From Desulfuromonadales bacterium (GTDB lineage Bacteria > Desulfobacterota > Desulfuromonadia > Desulfuromonadales > BM103), in NCBI GenBank assembly GCA_027065695.1, contig JAMONP010000087.1, positions 1 to 64,000 of the forward strand: a DNA stretch of 64,000 bases, read 5' to 3'. This document shows positions 17,836-27,664 of this stretch, in pieces (position 1 is the stretch's first letter; every line of letters starts with the position of its first letter). The notes beneath the pieces were generated by a model. It was not told where the DNA came from. It did not search any database and saw only the letters and a list, made by a program, of their open reading frames with translations. The position numbers and the translations under genes were made by a program.

Positions 17836-18329
17836 TGGCTCCCCCCTGCAACCGGTAAACCGGCATCTCGCCATTCCGGGTAGCCGCCTTCGAAAACCCG
17901 CACATCCTGATAACCCAGCTCAATCAGGAGGACACCCAGATCAAATGAGTCGGGACAACCGAAACCACTGCAGTAGGTAACAATGACCTGGTCTTTGCTG
18001 ATACGGGCAAGGAAATCAGGCAGCAAGGCATCGCTGTCAACCAGCGCCAGAGAGAGAGCGCCATCGATATGACCCATGGCAAAAAGTTCAGGGTTGCGGG
18101 CATCGACAATCAACCCGCCAGAGGCCATCACCTGCTGCACTTCATCGATCAGAACCGGCAGCGGCAAAGCAACCGGAACACTCTCTTGCGTAGCCGGACG
18201 AAGCGGAGAGACCAGCTGCCCGGAGAAGGCATCCACAACCAACTGGTGATTCAGAGTCAGGCCGAACAAAGCACCGAAGGCAATCAGTACGCAGGCCTCC
18301 AGACCGATGCGTTTCAGGTCGCTGAACAT
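17832..18329 (-). CDS. Membrane-anchored rhodanese-like domain protein
   Basis: GLIVDARNPELFAMGHIDGAL and active-site-like VTYCSGFGCPDS. Confidence 0.85.
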   Translation of the reverse strand: MFSDLKRIGLEACVLIAFGALFGLTLNHQLVVDAFSGQLVSPLRPATQESVPVALPLPVLIDEVQQVMASGGLIVDARNPELFAMGHIDGALSLALVDSDALLPDFLARISKDQVIVTYCSGFGCPDSFDLGVLLIELGYQDVRVFEGGYPEWRDAGLPVAGGSQ

Positions 18330-18331
18330 CG

Positions 18332-18523
18332 CTACTCGTCTGGAGATTCTGTGAGTTCCGGGCCGAGGCTGCCCACCATCTCACTCAGAGCTTTTACTTT
18401 ACGTTCAAGCTGATCAATGCGTGTATTCGCTGATGTCAGCTCTATGTTCAGTTCCTCGATCAAATTGGTCTGGTGGGTGTAATTGATTTCCAGATCGATA
18501 ATCCGGCTTTTTATTTCTTCCAT
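18332..18523 (-). CDS. slyX: SlyX family protein
   Basis: Short coiled-coil protein: MEEIKSRIIDLEINYTHQTNLIEELNIEL. Confidence 0.75.
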   Translation of the reverse strand: MEEIKSRIIDLEINYTHQTNLIEELNIELTSANTRIDQLERKVKALSEMVGSLGPELTESPDE

Positions 18524-19110
18524 AACAATCTCCTGGCAGCATATTTAAGCTCGACTTATTTTTATCCGCTCTATTCTACCATGTCTTACATTGTCTCAAA
18601 AGCTGTCAGGTGTTCCGCTGTCAACAGCTTCTTCTGTTGTAAATCTTGGGGCTTTGAATCGTTCCGGTCAAGGTTAAAGAGTGAGACCGTCTCCTACCAC
18701 ACCATTGTAACCAGAATTTCGGAGTATTTAATGAAGACAGAGTGGCTATCCAGAATGCGAACAAAGAATGGATCAAGAAGTTCTCTTTTGAACTTAAAGA
18801 CATGCCGCATGATGTGGTTGAATTGCCACCAGAGAATAATGGCATGATCGGGGATCTTTTTGAAAAATGGTGCAAAATACTACGAATGGCCATTCATGCG
18901 CGTAACGATATTCACCCAGATGCAATAGTTTATCTCACCGGTCAGGAAATAAAACTCCATCCACACCGCTACCGTGAGAATTCACCGCAGACATAAGCGA
19001 CATGATCAATATGCTGCTCAACAGTGGTTGCCTGACAACCCTGTTGGCTTATCTGACTTTTGATGGTCAATAAATTGTAATCGCGATACCAATCACGAGA
19101 AAATCTTCAA

Positions 19111-20988
19111 TCAGACAGGGGCGCTGCTATCGTTAGCGGGAAGCCAGAGAGTCACCCTGGTACCGTGACCTGGACTGCTTACAATATCAATACCACCGCC
19201 ATGTTGTTCGAGAATATTCTTGACGACAACCATGCCAAGGCCGACGCCAAAACCCTTGGTGCTGAATAGCGGTTCGAAAATTTTCACCATATGCTCTGCT
19301 GAAATCCCGTGGCCCTCATCGGTAACGATAATCTCTGCCCGTTTATTGCCAGCACGGGTCTCCAGAGCAAGGGTTTTACCATAGGCGCTTTCTTCCTGCA
19401 TGGCATGGACTGCATTATCAAGAACATTCACCAGAACTCGTCGCAGGCGTTCGCCGTCGAACAACACCTTCACCCCTGATTCACAAGCAGATAGCAAACT
19501 GATACCTTCGGGGAGTTTATAATCCTCAAGCTCCTTGACGACCCATTCATCAAGCGACATCAGAACACACTCCAGATCACGAGGCCTGCTGAAATCCAAC
19601 AGTTCAGAGATGATTCTGTCGCAACGTGCGACATTCCTGTTTGCCAGAGACAAGGCTTTTTCGATCAACTCCAGTTCACCCGTTTCAGAGGCTTCTTCGA
19701 TCACACAAAGAGCATTGGCGATGGTACCAAGTGGATTGCGTATCTCATGACTTACCGTTGCATTGAGTTGCCCGAGCAGAGCCAGGCGCTCTTGTTTGAC
19801 CAGTTCTTTCTGGGCTTCATTAAGCTCCCTGGTTCTATCCTGGACTTGTGCTTCCAAACTGTTGCGATATTTTCTCAGCTCACATTCCTGTTCTTTTCGA
19901 ACAGTTATATCGCGCACTACGGCAAGGAAGCGGTTGCCATCCATAGTTTGGTAATGCTTCAAAGCAATCTCTACCCAGAAGGGTCTGCCACTTTTGTGCC
20001 GGACGCGCAATTCTAAAAGCTGTGGCCCTTCGACAACAGTCAGCCGTAGTTTTTCAGCAATAAACTCTTCGGATTCAGGGGTTTGATCATAAACCATGTC
20101 CATCACGGTGAGTGCATAAATCTCATCTTTATCGTATCCATACATATTCAGCATCGCGTCGTTGGCGTCACATATGGCCCCGGTTTCAGCATCTCTGACA
20201 ATAATCGCTTCACTGGTAGCGTTGAAAATCCGCCGCAAATGCTTTTCACTGTCTGACAAAGCTTTCTGGTGAAGACGAAGGGCTTCGCCCATCTCCACAT
20301 AGCAGGATTCCATCTCATATAATTCGCTGAAGGCTGCTGAGACATTTTTCAGTGGTTGCATAGAAAATGAGCCCTGCCAATCCGTCAAAACATCGGCCCT
20401 GCGAACAGATTCTATGGTCTTCACCATCGCCAATCTGATTGCCTCGAGTGGGAAGACCAGGTAACGGTTAACAACGTAACCAAGCAGAATTGCCATCACG
20501 GCAACCCCCAGACAAAGAGCAAGGATGCCCTGCACAGTATTCCAGACCAGCTTTGACTCCGCATTGGAACGTGACAGAAACACGTCAAACCAGCCCAGCA
20601 CTTCCAGAAACCTTTCATCTTCTACCAGAAGAGTTGCCCGGTACGAAACCAACTTTGGTGTTTCTTTGAAGATTTCGACTTCTACAGGCACACTCTCTTT
20701 ACGTGCCATACCGAAAACGAGTTCACCATTTATCTGATAAACCAGGATCGCCTCGACTTCGTTGTCTGGAAATTCAGCACGGACTGTGGCCTGAAGAGTC
20801 TCCAGATCATATTCAAAAATCGAATTGGGGAGACTGACCTTAAGTCGATCAGAGATAACCTTCGCTTTGTCACTGAGATTGAGATCAATCTTGCGCATCC
20901 CTAACAGATAATTAATGCCACCAGCCACCAGCAGCACCACCAGGCCAACAGAAACCAGAATGAAATTTAGTTTACCGGTGATCCCCAT
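19111..20988 (-). CDS. PAS-domain sensor histidine kinase
   Basis: N-terminal TM, PAS (DAETGAICDANDAMLNMYGYDKDEI), H-box TVSHEIRNPLGTI, G-box GFGVGLGMVVVKNILEQHGGGI. Confidence 0.93.
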   Translation of the reverse strand: MGITGKLNFILVSVGLVVLLVAGGINYLLGMRKIDLNLSDKAKVISDRLKVSLPNSIFEYDLETLQATVRAEFPDNEVEAILVYQINGELVFGMARKESVPVEVEIFKETPKLVSYRATLLVEDERFLEVLGWFDVFLSRSNAESKLVWNTVQGILALCLGVAVMAILLGYVVNRYLVFPLEAIRLAMVKTIESVRRADVLTDWQGSFSMQPLKNVSAAFSELYEMESCYVEMGEALRLHQKALSDSEKHLRRIFNATSEAIIVRDAETGAICDANDAMLNMYGYDKDEIYALTVMDMVYDQTPESEEFIAEKLRLTVVEGPQLLELRVRHKSGRPFWVEIALKHYQTMDGNRFLAVVRDITVRKEQECELRKYRNSLEAQVQDRTRELNEAQKELVKQERLALLGQLNATVSHEIRNPLGTIANALCVIEEASETGELELIEKALSLANRNVARCDRIISELLDFSRPRDLECVLMSLDEWVVKELEDYKLPEGISLLSACESGVKVLFDGERLRRVLVNVLDNAVHAMQEESAYGKTLALETRAGNKRAEIIVTDEGHGISAEHMVKIFEPLFSTKGFGVGLGMVVVKNILEQHGGGIDIVSSPGHGTRVTLWLPANDSSAPV

Positions 20989-21097
20989 CTACGAAACCTG
21001 ACGGACAAGAAGAACCTGCATTGTTGATCAATACCTGCGTCCGCAACCAGTCCCACAATTGCTTTACACAGAATTTCAGCCCTAAAGCATTAAAACA

Positions 21098-22057
21098 TTA
21101 ATAGGTTTTTACTGCTTTGTTTTTGATGTCGTTACGCACACTTATACCCAGTTTATCAGCCTGGGTCATGTTGAGATAGATGAATGGCTCATCGAGAAAT
21201 ACAACAGGCATGCTTCCAGGGGGTACACCTTCCTGGAGAATTTTATAAGCCATGGGTACAATCAACTTGTCAATCATCACATAATAGTCACTTGCCAAAG
21301 CAGCGACAGCCCCATTTTTCACGCCACTTTTATGGAAGGAATAAACCGGAGTCATGCTTTGCATACTCAGATCCAGGAACAAATTCACGTTATTATAAAT
21401 CTTGCCGCTGCTGGTTACAACAATGGCGTCAACTTCCTTTTTGATCAAGTCAGTAACAACAGCAGGCAACTCATCCTTTTCGGAAACAAACTCTAATTCA
21501 TACTCGATTTCAAGTTTTTTACATGCCCTACGGATTTCAGCCACTTCAATCCTTTTTGATTGAGCATCATTATCAAAGATAAAACCAAGTTTATTGATAC
21601 CAGGTTGCAGTTCCTGAAAAAACCTCAGTTGTTTTTCAACGGCCACATAATATGATGCACCAGACATATTACCGCCTGAGGCTTCAAGAGTATTCAGACC
21701 AAGAAAAAGAGGATTGTTAACATTGGTAAATAAGGCAGGAGTCTGGATTATATAATGCCGGGCAGGAATCAAAGCATCAGAGGTAATCGTGATGATCAGG
21801 TCATATTTTGACTTATCCAGAGTCTTAAGTGTGTCTCGTGTGATTTTATCATCTTCTTGTCCTGAGAACTGTTCAACCAACAACTCGGGACCAAGTATTT
21901 TTTTAAGCTTTTCCTCGACATACTTTGCAACCGTATCAGGCGCATCCAGACGATCATCATAATCAAATACGGCCACCCGCTGCTGTGCAGAAGCAATTGG
22001 GCAAATCAGTAACAGCATTAACAACATTAACAACAACGCAAAGAACTTACTCTTCAT
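21098..22057 (-). CDS. ABC transporter substrate-binding protein (PF04392-like)
   Basis: Signal peptide LLMLLMLLLICPIASAQQ; LVEQFSGQEDD; AIVVTSSGKIYNN. Confidence 0.75.
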   Translation of the reverse strand: MKSKFFALLLMLLMLLLICPIASAQQRVAVFDYDDRLDAPDTVAKYVEEKLKKILGPELLVEQFSGQEDDKITRDTLKTLDKSKYDLIITITSDALIPARHYIIQTPALFTNVNNPLFLGLNTLEASGGNMSGASYYVAVEKQLRFFQELQPGINKLGFIFDNDAQSKRIEVAEIRRACKKLEIEYELEFVSEKDELPAVVTDLIKKEVDAIVVTSSGKIYNNVNLFLDLSMQSMTPVYSFHKSGVKNGAVAALASDYYVMIDKLIVPMAYKILQEGVPPGSMPVVFLDEPFIYLNMTQADKLGISVRNDIKNKAVKTY

Positions 22058-22159
22058 TGTAACTCTCCGGGTTGACCGGCAGAACCTTAATTGTAGCTCC
22101 ATAACTATACCACCTGATACACATTTTTCACTTAATCACTGTAGAGGGCCTTAAGTAAG

Positions 22160-22474
22160 CTATTCATCAACCTTCCGACGTCGCTGTTTTTTCTCCCTCT
22201 GCCTGCGTTTGCCGTCGAGGCGCCGAAGGATAGCGTTCTTACCTGGGCGCGTGGCAATCCGTGGACGTCTCTTGCGCAATCGCGCGGCCAACTTCTCCTC
22301 CAACCTGGCCATGGCCTTCTGCAGATTCTGATGACGAGAACGCGATTCTGTAGCGGTTACCACGAGACCAGAAGGCAGGTGAGTGATACGCACTCCGGTC
22401 TCGCTGGTATTGCGATGCTGACCACCAGGACCGGAACCGCGAAAAAAGTCAATACGGATGTCTTGTTTGTTCAT
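22160..22474 (-). CDS. Release-factor-like peptidyl-tRNA hydrolase domain protein
   Basis: [25 protein letters not shown] (GGQ motif) with basic C-terminal tail. Confidence 0.85.
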   Translation of the reverse strand: MNKQDIRIDFFRGSGPGGQHRNTSETGVRITHLPSGLVVTATESRSRHQNLQKAMARLEEKLAARLRKRRPRIATRPGKNAILRRLDGKRRQREKKQRRRKVDE

Positions 22475-22587
22475 AATGTCAGAATGGGTTCCATTACCAC
22501 GAGCCACGTTCCTTTTATTAGTTAAAAACCATCATTTCATGCTACAAAATATAGTTAATTCATTGAACTGTCAAAGCGGAGGAAATC

Positions 22588-23127
22588 ATGAACCATTTTG
22601 CCCTGACCATTGTCGGCCGTGACCGCCCCGGAATCGTATCCCAGGTGACTGAGATTCTTTTTAACCAGGGCTGCAACCTCGCTGACTCGAGCTGTTCGAT
22701 CCTCGGCGGACAATTCACCATGATCCTGATACTCGGGCATCCCGAGTTCACCAACCGTGAGAGTTTCGGCGAAGCCTTCAAACCACTGGAGGAGGCCGAC
22801 CTGACAGTTGCCCTGCACCTGCTCAAGCCTGGCGGTGAGATTCGTCCGGAGATCGAAGGCGATATCTGCATGATATCGGTCTACGGTGCAGACAAGCCGG
22901 GAATCGTTTATCATGTCGCACAGGTGCTGGGCGAAAAGCAGGTCAATATTACCGATCTCAACACCAAACTGGTGGGGACCGAAGAGCGGCCCGTTTACGT
23001 TATGGTTCTTGAAGCGGTGTTGGCTGCGGGTATCGAAAATGATGATGTCAACGGCTGGCTGGCTCCAATTCGTGATGAACTGCAGGTCGACATCACCGTG
23101 CGTACCATCCCGACAGTGGAACTCTGA
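22588..23127 (+). CDS. ACT-domain protein (GcvR-like)
   Basis: Two ACT-like units: ALTIVGRDRPGIVSQVTEILF and ISVYGADKPGIVYHVAQVLGEK. Confidence 0.85.
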   Translation: MNHFALTIVGRDRPGIVSQVTEILFNQGCNLADSSCSILGGQFTMILILGHPEFTNRESFGEAFKPLEEADLTVALHLLKPGGEIRPEIEGDICMISVYGADKPGIVYHVAQVLGEKQVNITDLNTKLVGTEERPVYVMVLEAVLAAGIENDDVNGWLAPIRDELQVDITVRTIPTVEL

Positions 23128-23129
23128 TC

Positions 23130-23633
23130 ATGACTGTCCGTTCAATTCTTCTATATCCTGATCCGATTCTCAAACAGGTAGCGGAAACAGTGGCAGAGGT
23201 TGACGAAACTGTTATCGCTGTCGTCCAGGACCTGGTTGACACCATGGTCGATTCCGGTCATTCGGTGGGCGTCGCCGCCCCACAGATTGGCATACTGCGC
23301 CGCGTACTGGTGGTTGATGTTTCCAAAAGTAAACTGGGCAAGGACAACAACCATGGTCTGCTTGAGATGATCAATCCGGAAATCATCGAAAAATCGGGCA
23401 GCAAGATGATGCGCGAAGGCTGTATGAGTGTTCCCGACTACACCGGCAATGTGACCCGGGCTGAGTATATCGTCATCGAATACACTGATCGCTTCGGTCG
23501 GCTACGTGTTATTGAAGCAAGCGGTTTCGAGGCGGTCGCTATCCAGCACGAACTGGATCATCTCGATGGCCTGCTCTTTCTCGACCGGGTCTCCAGTCTG
23601 AAGACTGATCTCTATCGGAGAAAATCGCAATAA
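23130..23633 (+). CDS. def: Peptide deformylase
   Basis: GVAAPQIG, REGCMSVPDY, QHELDHLDGLLFLDR motifs. Confidence 0.95.
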   Translation: MTVRSILLYPDPILKQVAETVAEVDETVIAVVQDLVDTMVDSGHSVGVAAPQIGILRRVLVVDVSKSKLGKDNNHGLLEMINPEIIEKSGSKMMREGCMSVPDYTGNVTRAEYIVIEYTDRFGRLRVIEASGFEAVAIQHELDHLDGLLFLDRVSSLKTDLYRRKSQ

Positions 23634-23742
23634 ACATCGGTACGTGGGACGAGAAACGCGGAGATCCTAAAGACAAGGACAAAAGGATTGAGATGCAACC
23701 AACTTATCGTTCATTAACAAGAACACAGGAATACAGTCAACC

Positions 23743-24444
23743 ATGACAACACTTTTACTCCTTCCCGGCCTCGACGGTACAGGTATGATCTTCGAGCCAA
23801 TGTTGACACACCTGCCTGAAGAGATCGACGCTCAGGTTGTGCGCTATCCTGTCGATCGCGTCATGTCTTTTCAGGAACATGTCGCTTTTGTCCGTAAGCA
23901 ATTTCCCAGGAAGAAACCTTTCGTACTACTGGCAGAATCTTTTTCCGGCCCAATCGGCCTGCAACTGCTCGCCGAGCCTCCAGACAACCTGATTGGTGTC
24001 ATTTTCGTTGCAACCTTTGCCCGTCATCCAAGTCCATTTTTACTTGATGCCGGTTGTTACCTACCACAGAAGCTACTCCTCAGCCTCTTTTCGAAAACAC
24101 CTTTAGGTCGATTTTTCTGCCTTGGTGGTGCTTCTGCAGACGCAGCTGGAATTTTCCGAGAAGCCCTGCAAAGTGTCAAATTGAGTGTACTTTCAAACCG
24201 CCTGAAGATTCTTGCCGAGCTGCCACCACCACCGGACAAAACCTTTTCAGGACCTTGCCTCTATTTGCAGGCAAGTAAAGATCGGCTGGTCCCGTCACGC
24301 GCACTGGATCAACTACAAAGACAACTGCCGCATCTGCAGGTTGAGCAAATCGCTGGACCACATATCATCCTGCTAGCTCAACCTGAAACAGGAGCCCAAC
24401 TGATCAGCAACTTTATTGCCACCCTGACAGATGCTAATGAATGA
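23743..24444 (+). CDS. Alpha/beta hydrolase
   Basis: LLLLPGLDGTGMIFEPML, LLAESFSGPIGLQL nucleophile elbow. Confidence 0.8.
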   Translation: MTTLLLLPGLDGTGMIFEPMLTHLPEEIDAQVVRYPVDRVMSFQEHVAFVRKQFPRKKPFVLLAESFSGPIGLQLLAEPPDNLIGVIFVATFARHPSPFLLDAGCYLPQKLLLSLFSKTPLGRFFCLGGASADAAGIFREALQSVKLSVLSNRLKILAELPPPPDKTFSGPCLYLQASKDRLVPSRALDQLQRQLPHLQVEQIAGPHIILLAQPETGAQLISNFIATLTDANE

Positions 24445-24808
24445 ACTGACTGAACAACAACAGGCAGAGCTGCACCAGGCCTTGCTGGATCTGCGTACAG
24501 AGCTTCAGCAACTACTTGAAAATTCCAGCGATGGTGCACAACCGGTAAGCCTTGACGAGCCAATCGGGCGACTCTCACGCATGGACGCTATGCAGCAGCA
24601 GAGCATGGTGCAGGCCAATCGGCGCACAACTCAAACCCGGATGACGAAGATTGAAGCCGCTCTGCGTCGCCACACCAACGACAAATACGGCTTGTGTGTG
24701 AGCTGCGAGGAAGATATCGGCTTTGCCCGCCTGAATGCACAGCCAGAAGCACACTTCTGTATCGACTGCCAAGGAAACAGAGAGACACGATCCAGCCATG
24801 CAGAATGA
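24431..24808 (+). CDS. TraR/DksA-type zinc finger protein
   Basis: CVSCEEDIGFARLNAQPEAHFCIDCQ. Confidence 0.9.
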   Translation: MLMNELTEQQQAELHQALLDLRTELQQLLENSSDGAQPVSLDEPIGRLSRMDAMQQQSMVQANRRTTQTRMTKIEAALRRHTNDKYGLCVSCEEDIGFARLNAQPEAHFCIDCQGNRETRSSHAE

Positions 24809-25637
24809 CCGCCCATCAATCTACACTCCGCGTTCCTGCACACTGCTGGGCGTTGAAGATCTGACTCCCCAGGAAAAACTCTTCCGTTTGCGACTGGATG
24901 ATGACTCCACTTTGGCACATCAGCCGGGACAATTCATCCAGGTTTCTATTCCCGGGTTGACCGAAGCTCCAATCTCTGTGGCGAATTCACCGACTCGTGG
25001 TCCGGAATTTGAACTTGGAGTGCGCCGAGTCGGCACACTGACCAGGGCTATGCACCAGCTGCAGATCGGTTCCAAGCTCGGTATCCGTGGCCCTTTCGGA
25101 CGCCCATTTCAACTGCAGGAACTACGCGGCAAACAGTTACTGCTGATTGCTGGCGGTTGCGGTCTGGCACCCTTGCGCTCACTGATCCAGTATTGCCAGG
25201 ATTGCCCGGAAGAGTTTGCTGCCGTGCAAATCCTCTACGGGGCTCGTTCACCACAAGATCTGATGTTCAAGAAAGATCTGGATAATTGGCAGAAAAGTGG
25301 CAGTTTAAGCTGCCACTACACAGTTGACAATTCCCCGGCTGACTCCTGCTATGATGGGGAAACCGGCTTGATCACCAGGCTGATAGCCGCCACTAAATTG
25401 CTTCCTGAAAATTGTTGCGCTGTTGTGGTCGGGCCTCCCCCCATGTATCGACCCGTAATTGAAGAACTGCGCCACCTTGGTCTGACCGGTACACGTAAAA
25501 TCATGCTCTCCTTAGAGCGCCAGATGCGCTGTGGTATTGGTAAATGTGGGCACTGTGCCATAGAACATCTTTATTGTTGCACTGACGGGCCGATCTTCTG
25601 GCTGGAAGAGATAGAACATTTGCGAGGAGCGTTATGA
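24798..25637 (+). CDS. FAD/NAD(P)-binding oxidoreductase (HydG/AsrB-like)
   Basis: GQFIQVSIPGLTEAPISVANSP, CGLAPLRSLIQY, C-terminal MRCGIGKCGHCAI FeS motif; start placed at MQNDRPS. Confidence 0.88.
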   Translation: MQNDRPSIYTPRSCTLLGVEDLTPQEKLFRLRLDDDSTLAHQPGQFIQVSIPGLTEAPISVANSPTRGPEFELGVRRVGTLTRAMHQLQIGSKLGIRGPFGRPFQLQELRGKQLLLIAGGCGLAPLRSLIQYCQDCPEEFAAVQILYGARSPQDLMFKKDLDNWQKSGSLSCHYTVDNSPADSCYDGETGLITRLIAATKLLPENCCAVVVGPPPMYRPVIEELRHLGLTGTRKIMLSLERQMRCGIGKCGHCAIEHLYCCTDGPIFWLEEIEHLRGAL

Positions 25638-27664
25638 ACGCAACACTGACGACCTGCCCCTACTGCGGCACAGGTTGTAATTTCTACCTGATTGGCGACG
25701 AAAACGACCGTTTAATCGGCATTGAACCAGCAGGAAAAGACCCGACCAGTCGAGGGCAACTCTGTATCAAAGGCTGGGATGCCCACGCTTTTGTCCATCA
25801 CCATGATCGCCTGAAAACACCGTTGCTACGATGCGACGGTGAGCTACAACCCTGTAGCTGGGATACTGCACTGCAGGTTATCGATCAGAGACTGCATAAA
25901 GTTTCCGCACAGTATGGTCCAGATAGCTTGATGTTTCTCTCTTCAGCCAAGGTCAGCAACGAAGAAAACTACCTGTTGATGAAACTGGCCCGAGCCGGTT
26001 ACGGCACTAACAATATTGACCACTGCGCCCGACTCTGCCATTCCTCAACTGTGACCGGTCTGATGGAAACTCTCGGCTCCGGTGCAATGACCAACAGTTT
26101 GAACTGTTTCGAGGACACTGATCTGGTGTTCGTCATCGGTTCGAATACGACCGAACAGCATCCTCTGATCGGCAGCCGGATTCTGCAGGCGCAACAGCGT
26201 GGTACAAAATTGATCGTAGCAGACAGTCGCAGAATCCGCCTCGCAGGCCAGGCTGATCTGCACCTGCGCCATCAGAATGGCAGCGATGTCGCCCTGCTCA
26301 ACGGCATGATGCGACAAATTTTGCAAGACGGCCTGGAGGATCGCGCATTTATTGAGCAGAGGACAGAAAATTTTAGCGCTTTTCGCGAGTCTCTCGATTC
26401 CTTTACTCCGGAATTTGCAGCGAGAATCAGTGGTCTGTCTCCGAAGCAGATTATTGCTGCTGCTCGAACCTATGCACAGGCGGAGAATGCGATGATCGTT
26501 TTCGCTATGGGGATCACTCAGCACAGTCATGGCGTTGACAATGTCCGTGCGGTTTCCAACCTGGCATTACTTACCGGCAACCTTGGTCGACCCGGCACCG
26601 GGATCAATCCTCTGCGTGGGCAGAACAATGTCCAGGGCGCTTGTGACATGGGTGCCTTGCCAGATGTCTATACCGGCTATCAACGAGTTTCCGACCCCGT
26701 GGCCAAACAGAAGTTTGCCGCAGCCTGGCAGAAACCACTCTCCGATTCTCCGGGCCTGATGGCGACCCACGCCATCAAGGCAGCTGCAAAGGGGGAAATT
26801 CGCGGTATGCTGATCCTGGGTGAGAATCCCATGCTTTCAGATGCAAATCAGAAACTGGTGCGCAAGGGACTGGAGAGTCTCGATTTTCTTGCCGTAATCG
26901 ATATCTTCCCGACAGAAACTGCGCAACTGGCCGATCTGGTTCTGCCGGCGGCTTGCTACGCTGAACGAGACGGCACCTTCACATCAACGGAACGTCGGGT
27001 ACAGCGTGGCCGCAAGGCGGTTGAACCACCCGGAGAGGCCCGGGCCGACTGGCAGATTCTTTGTGAACTTCTACAGCGTCGCGGGATTCCAGCCGATTAT
27101 GCCGACCCCGCCGAAATCATGGCAGAGATCGCTGACCTTACACCAAGTTACGCAGGGATCAGCTATCCGAGACTGGAGGGAAATGGCCTGCAATGGCCCT
27201 GTCCATCCATGGAACATCCCGGCACCCCGATTCTCCATGAAGAGCAATGCACTCGTGGCAAAGGACACTTCAGCCCAACCATTTACCGGCCGCCACAAGA
27301 GTTACCGGATGCCGAGTTTCCTTTTCTGCTTAACACCGGACGAACCGGAATTCACTGGCACACCGGTAGCATGACCCGACGCAGCCATCTGTTAGACAGG
27401 GAAGAACGAAATGCTTTTCTCGAAATCAACCCTGAGGATGCCGGCAAGCTCAACATTCGAGAACGACAACAGGTGCGTATCAGCAGTAGACGCGGTACGA
27501 TCGAGGCTGGAGCGATGTTGACAGAAAGAGTCCCGCCAGGGCAGATTTTCATCCCCTTTCATTTTGCTGAAGGAGCAGCCAATATCCTGACCAACAACGC
27601 CCTTGACCCGGAATCGGGGATTCCGGAATTCAAGGTCTGTGCTGTAAAGGTAGAAACATGCTGA
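25634..27664 (+). CDS. fdhA: Formate dehydrogenase-type molybdopterin oxidoreductase, Cys form
   Basis: N-terminal CPYCGTGCNF 4Fe-4S motif; NIDHCARLCHSSTV with TGC Cys at the Sec/Cys position; GNLGRPGTGINPLRGQNNVQGACDMG. Confidence 0.9.
   Translation: MNATLTTCPYCGTGCNFYLIGDENDRLIGIEPAGKDPTSRGQLCIKGWDAHAFVHHHDRLKTPLLRCDGELQPCSWDTALQVIDQRLHKVSAQYGPDSLMFLSSAKVSNEENYLLMKLARAGYGTNNIDHCARLCHSSTVTGLMETLGSGAMTNSLNCFEDTDLVFVIGSNTTEQHPLIGSRILQAQQRGTKLIVADSRRIRLAGQADLHLRHQNGSDVALLNGMMRQILQDGLEDRAFIEQRTENFSAFRESLDSFTPEFAARISGLSPKQIIAAARTYAQAENAMIVFAMGITQHSHGVDNVRAVSNLALLTGNLGRPGTGINPLRGQNNVQGACDMGALPDVYTGYQRVSDPVAKQKFAAAWQKPLSDSPGLMATHAIKAAAKGEIRGMLILGENPMLSDANQKLVRKGLESLDFLAVIDIFPTETAQLADLVLPAACYAERDGTFTSTERRVQRGRKAVEPPGEARADWQILCELLQRRGIPADYADPAEIMAEIADLTPSYAGISYPRLEGNGLQWPCPSMEHPGTPILHEEQCTRGKGHFSPTIYRPPQELPDAEFPFLLNTGRTGIHWHTGSMTRRSHLLDREERNAFLEINPEDAGKLNIRERQQVRISSRRGTIEAGAMLTERVPPGQIFIPFHFAEGAANILTNNALDPESGIPEFKVCAVKVETC

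Noticed and set aside
26020-26050. Possible selenocysteine in formate dehydrogenase
   Set aside because: The relevant codon in CARLCHSS is TGC (Cys), not TGA.
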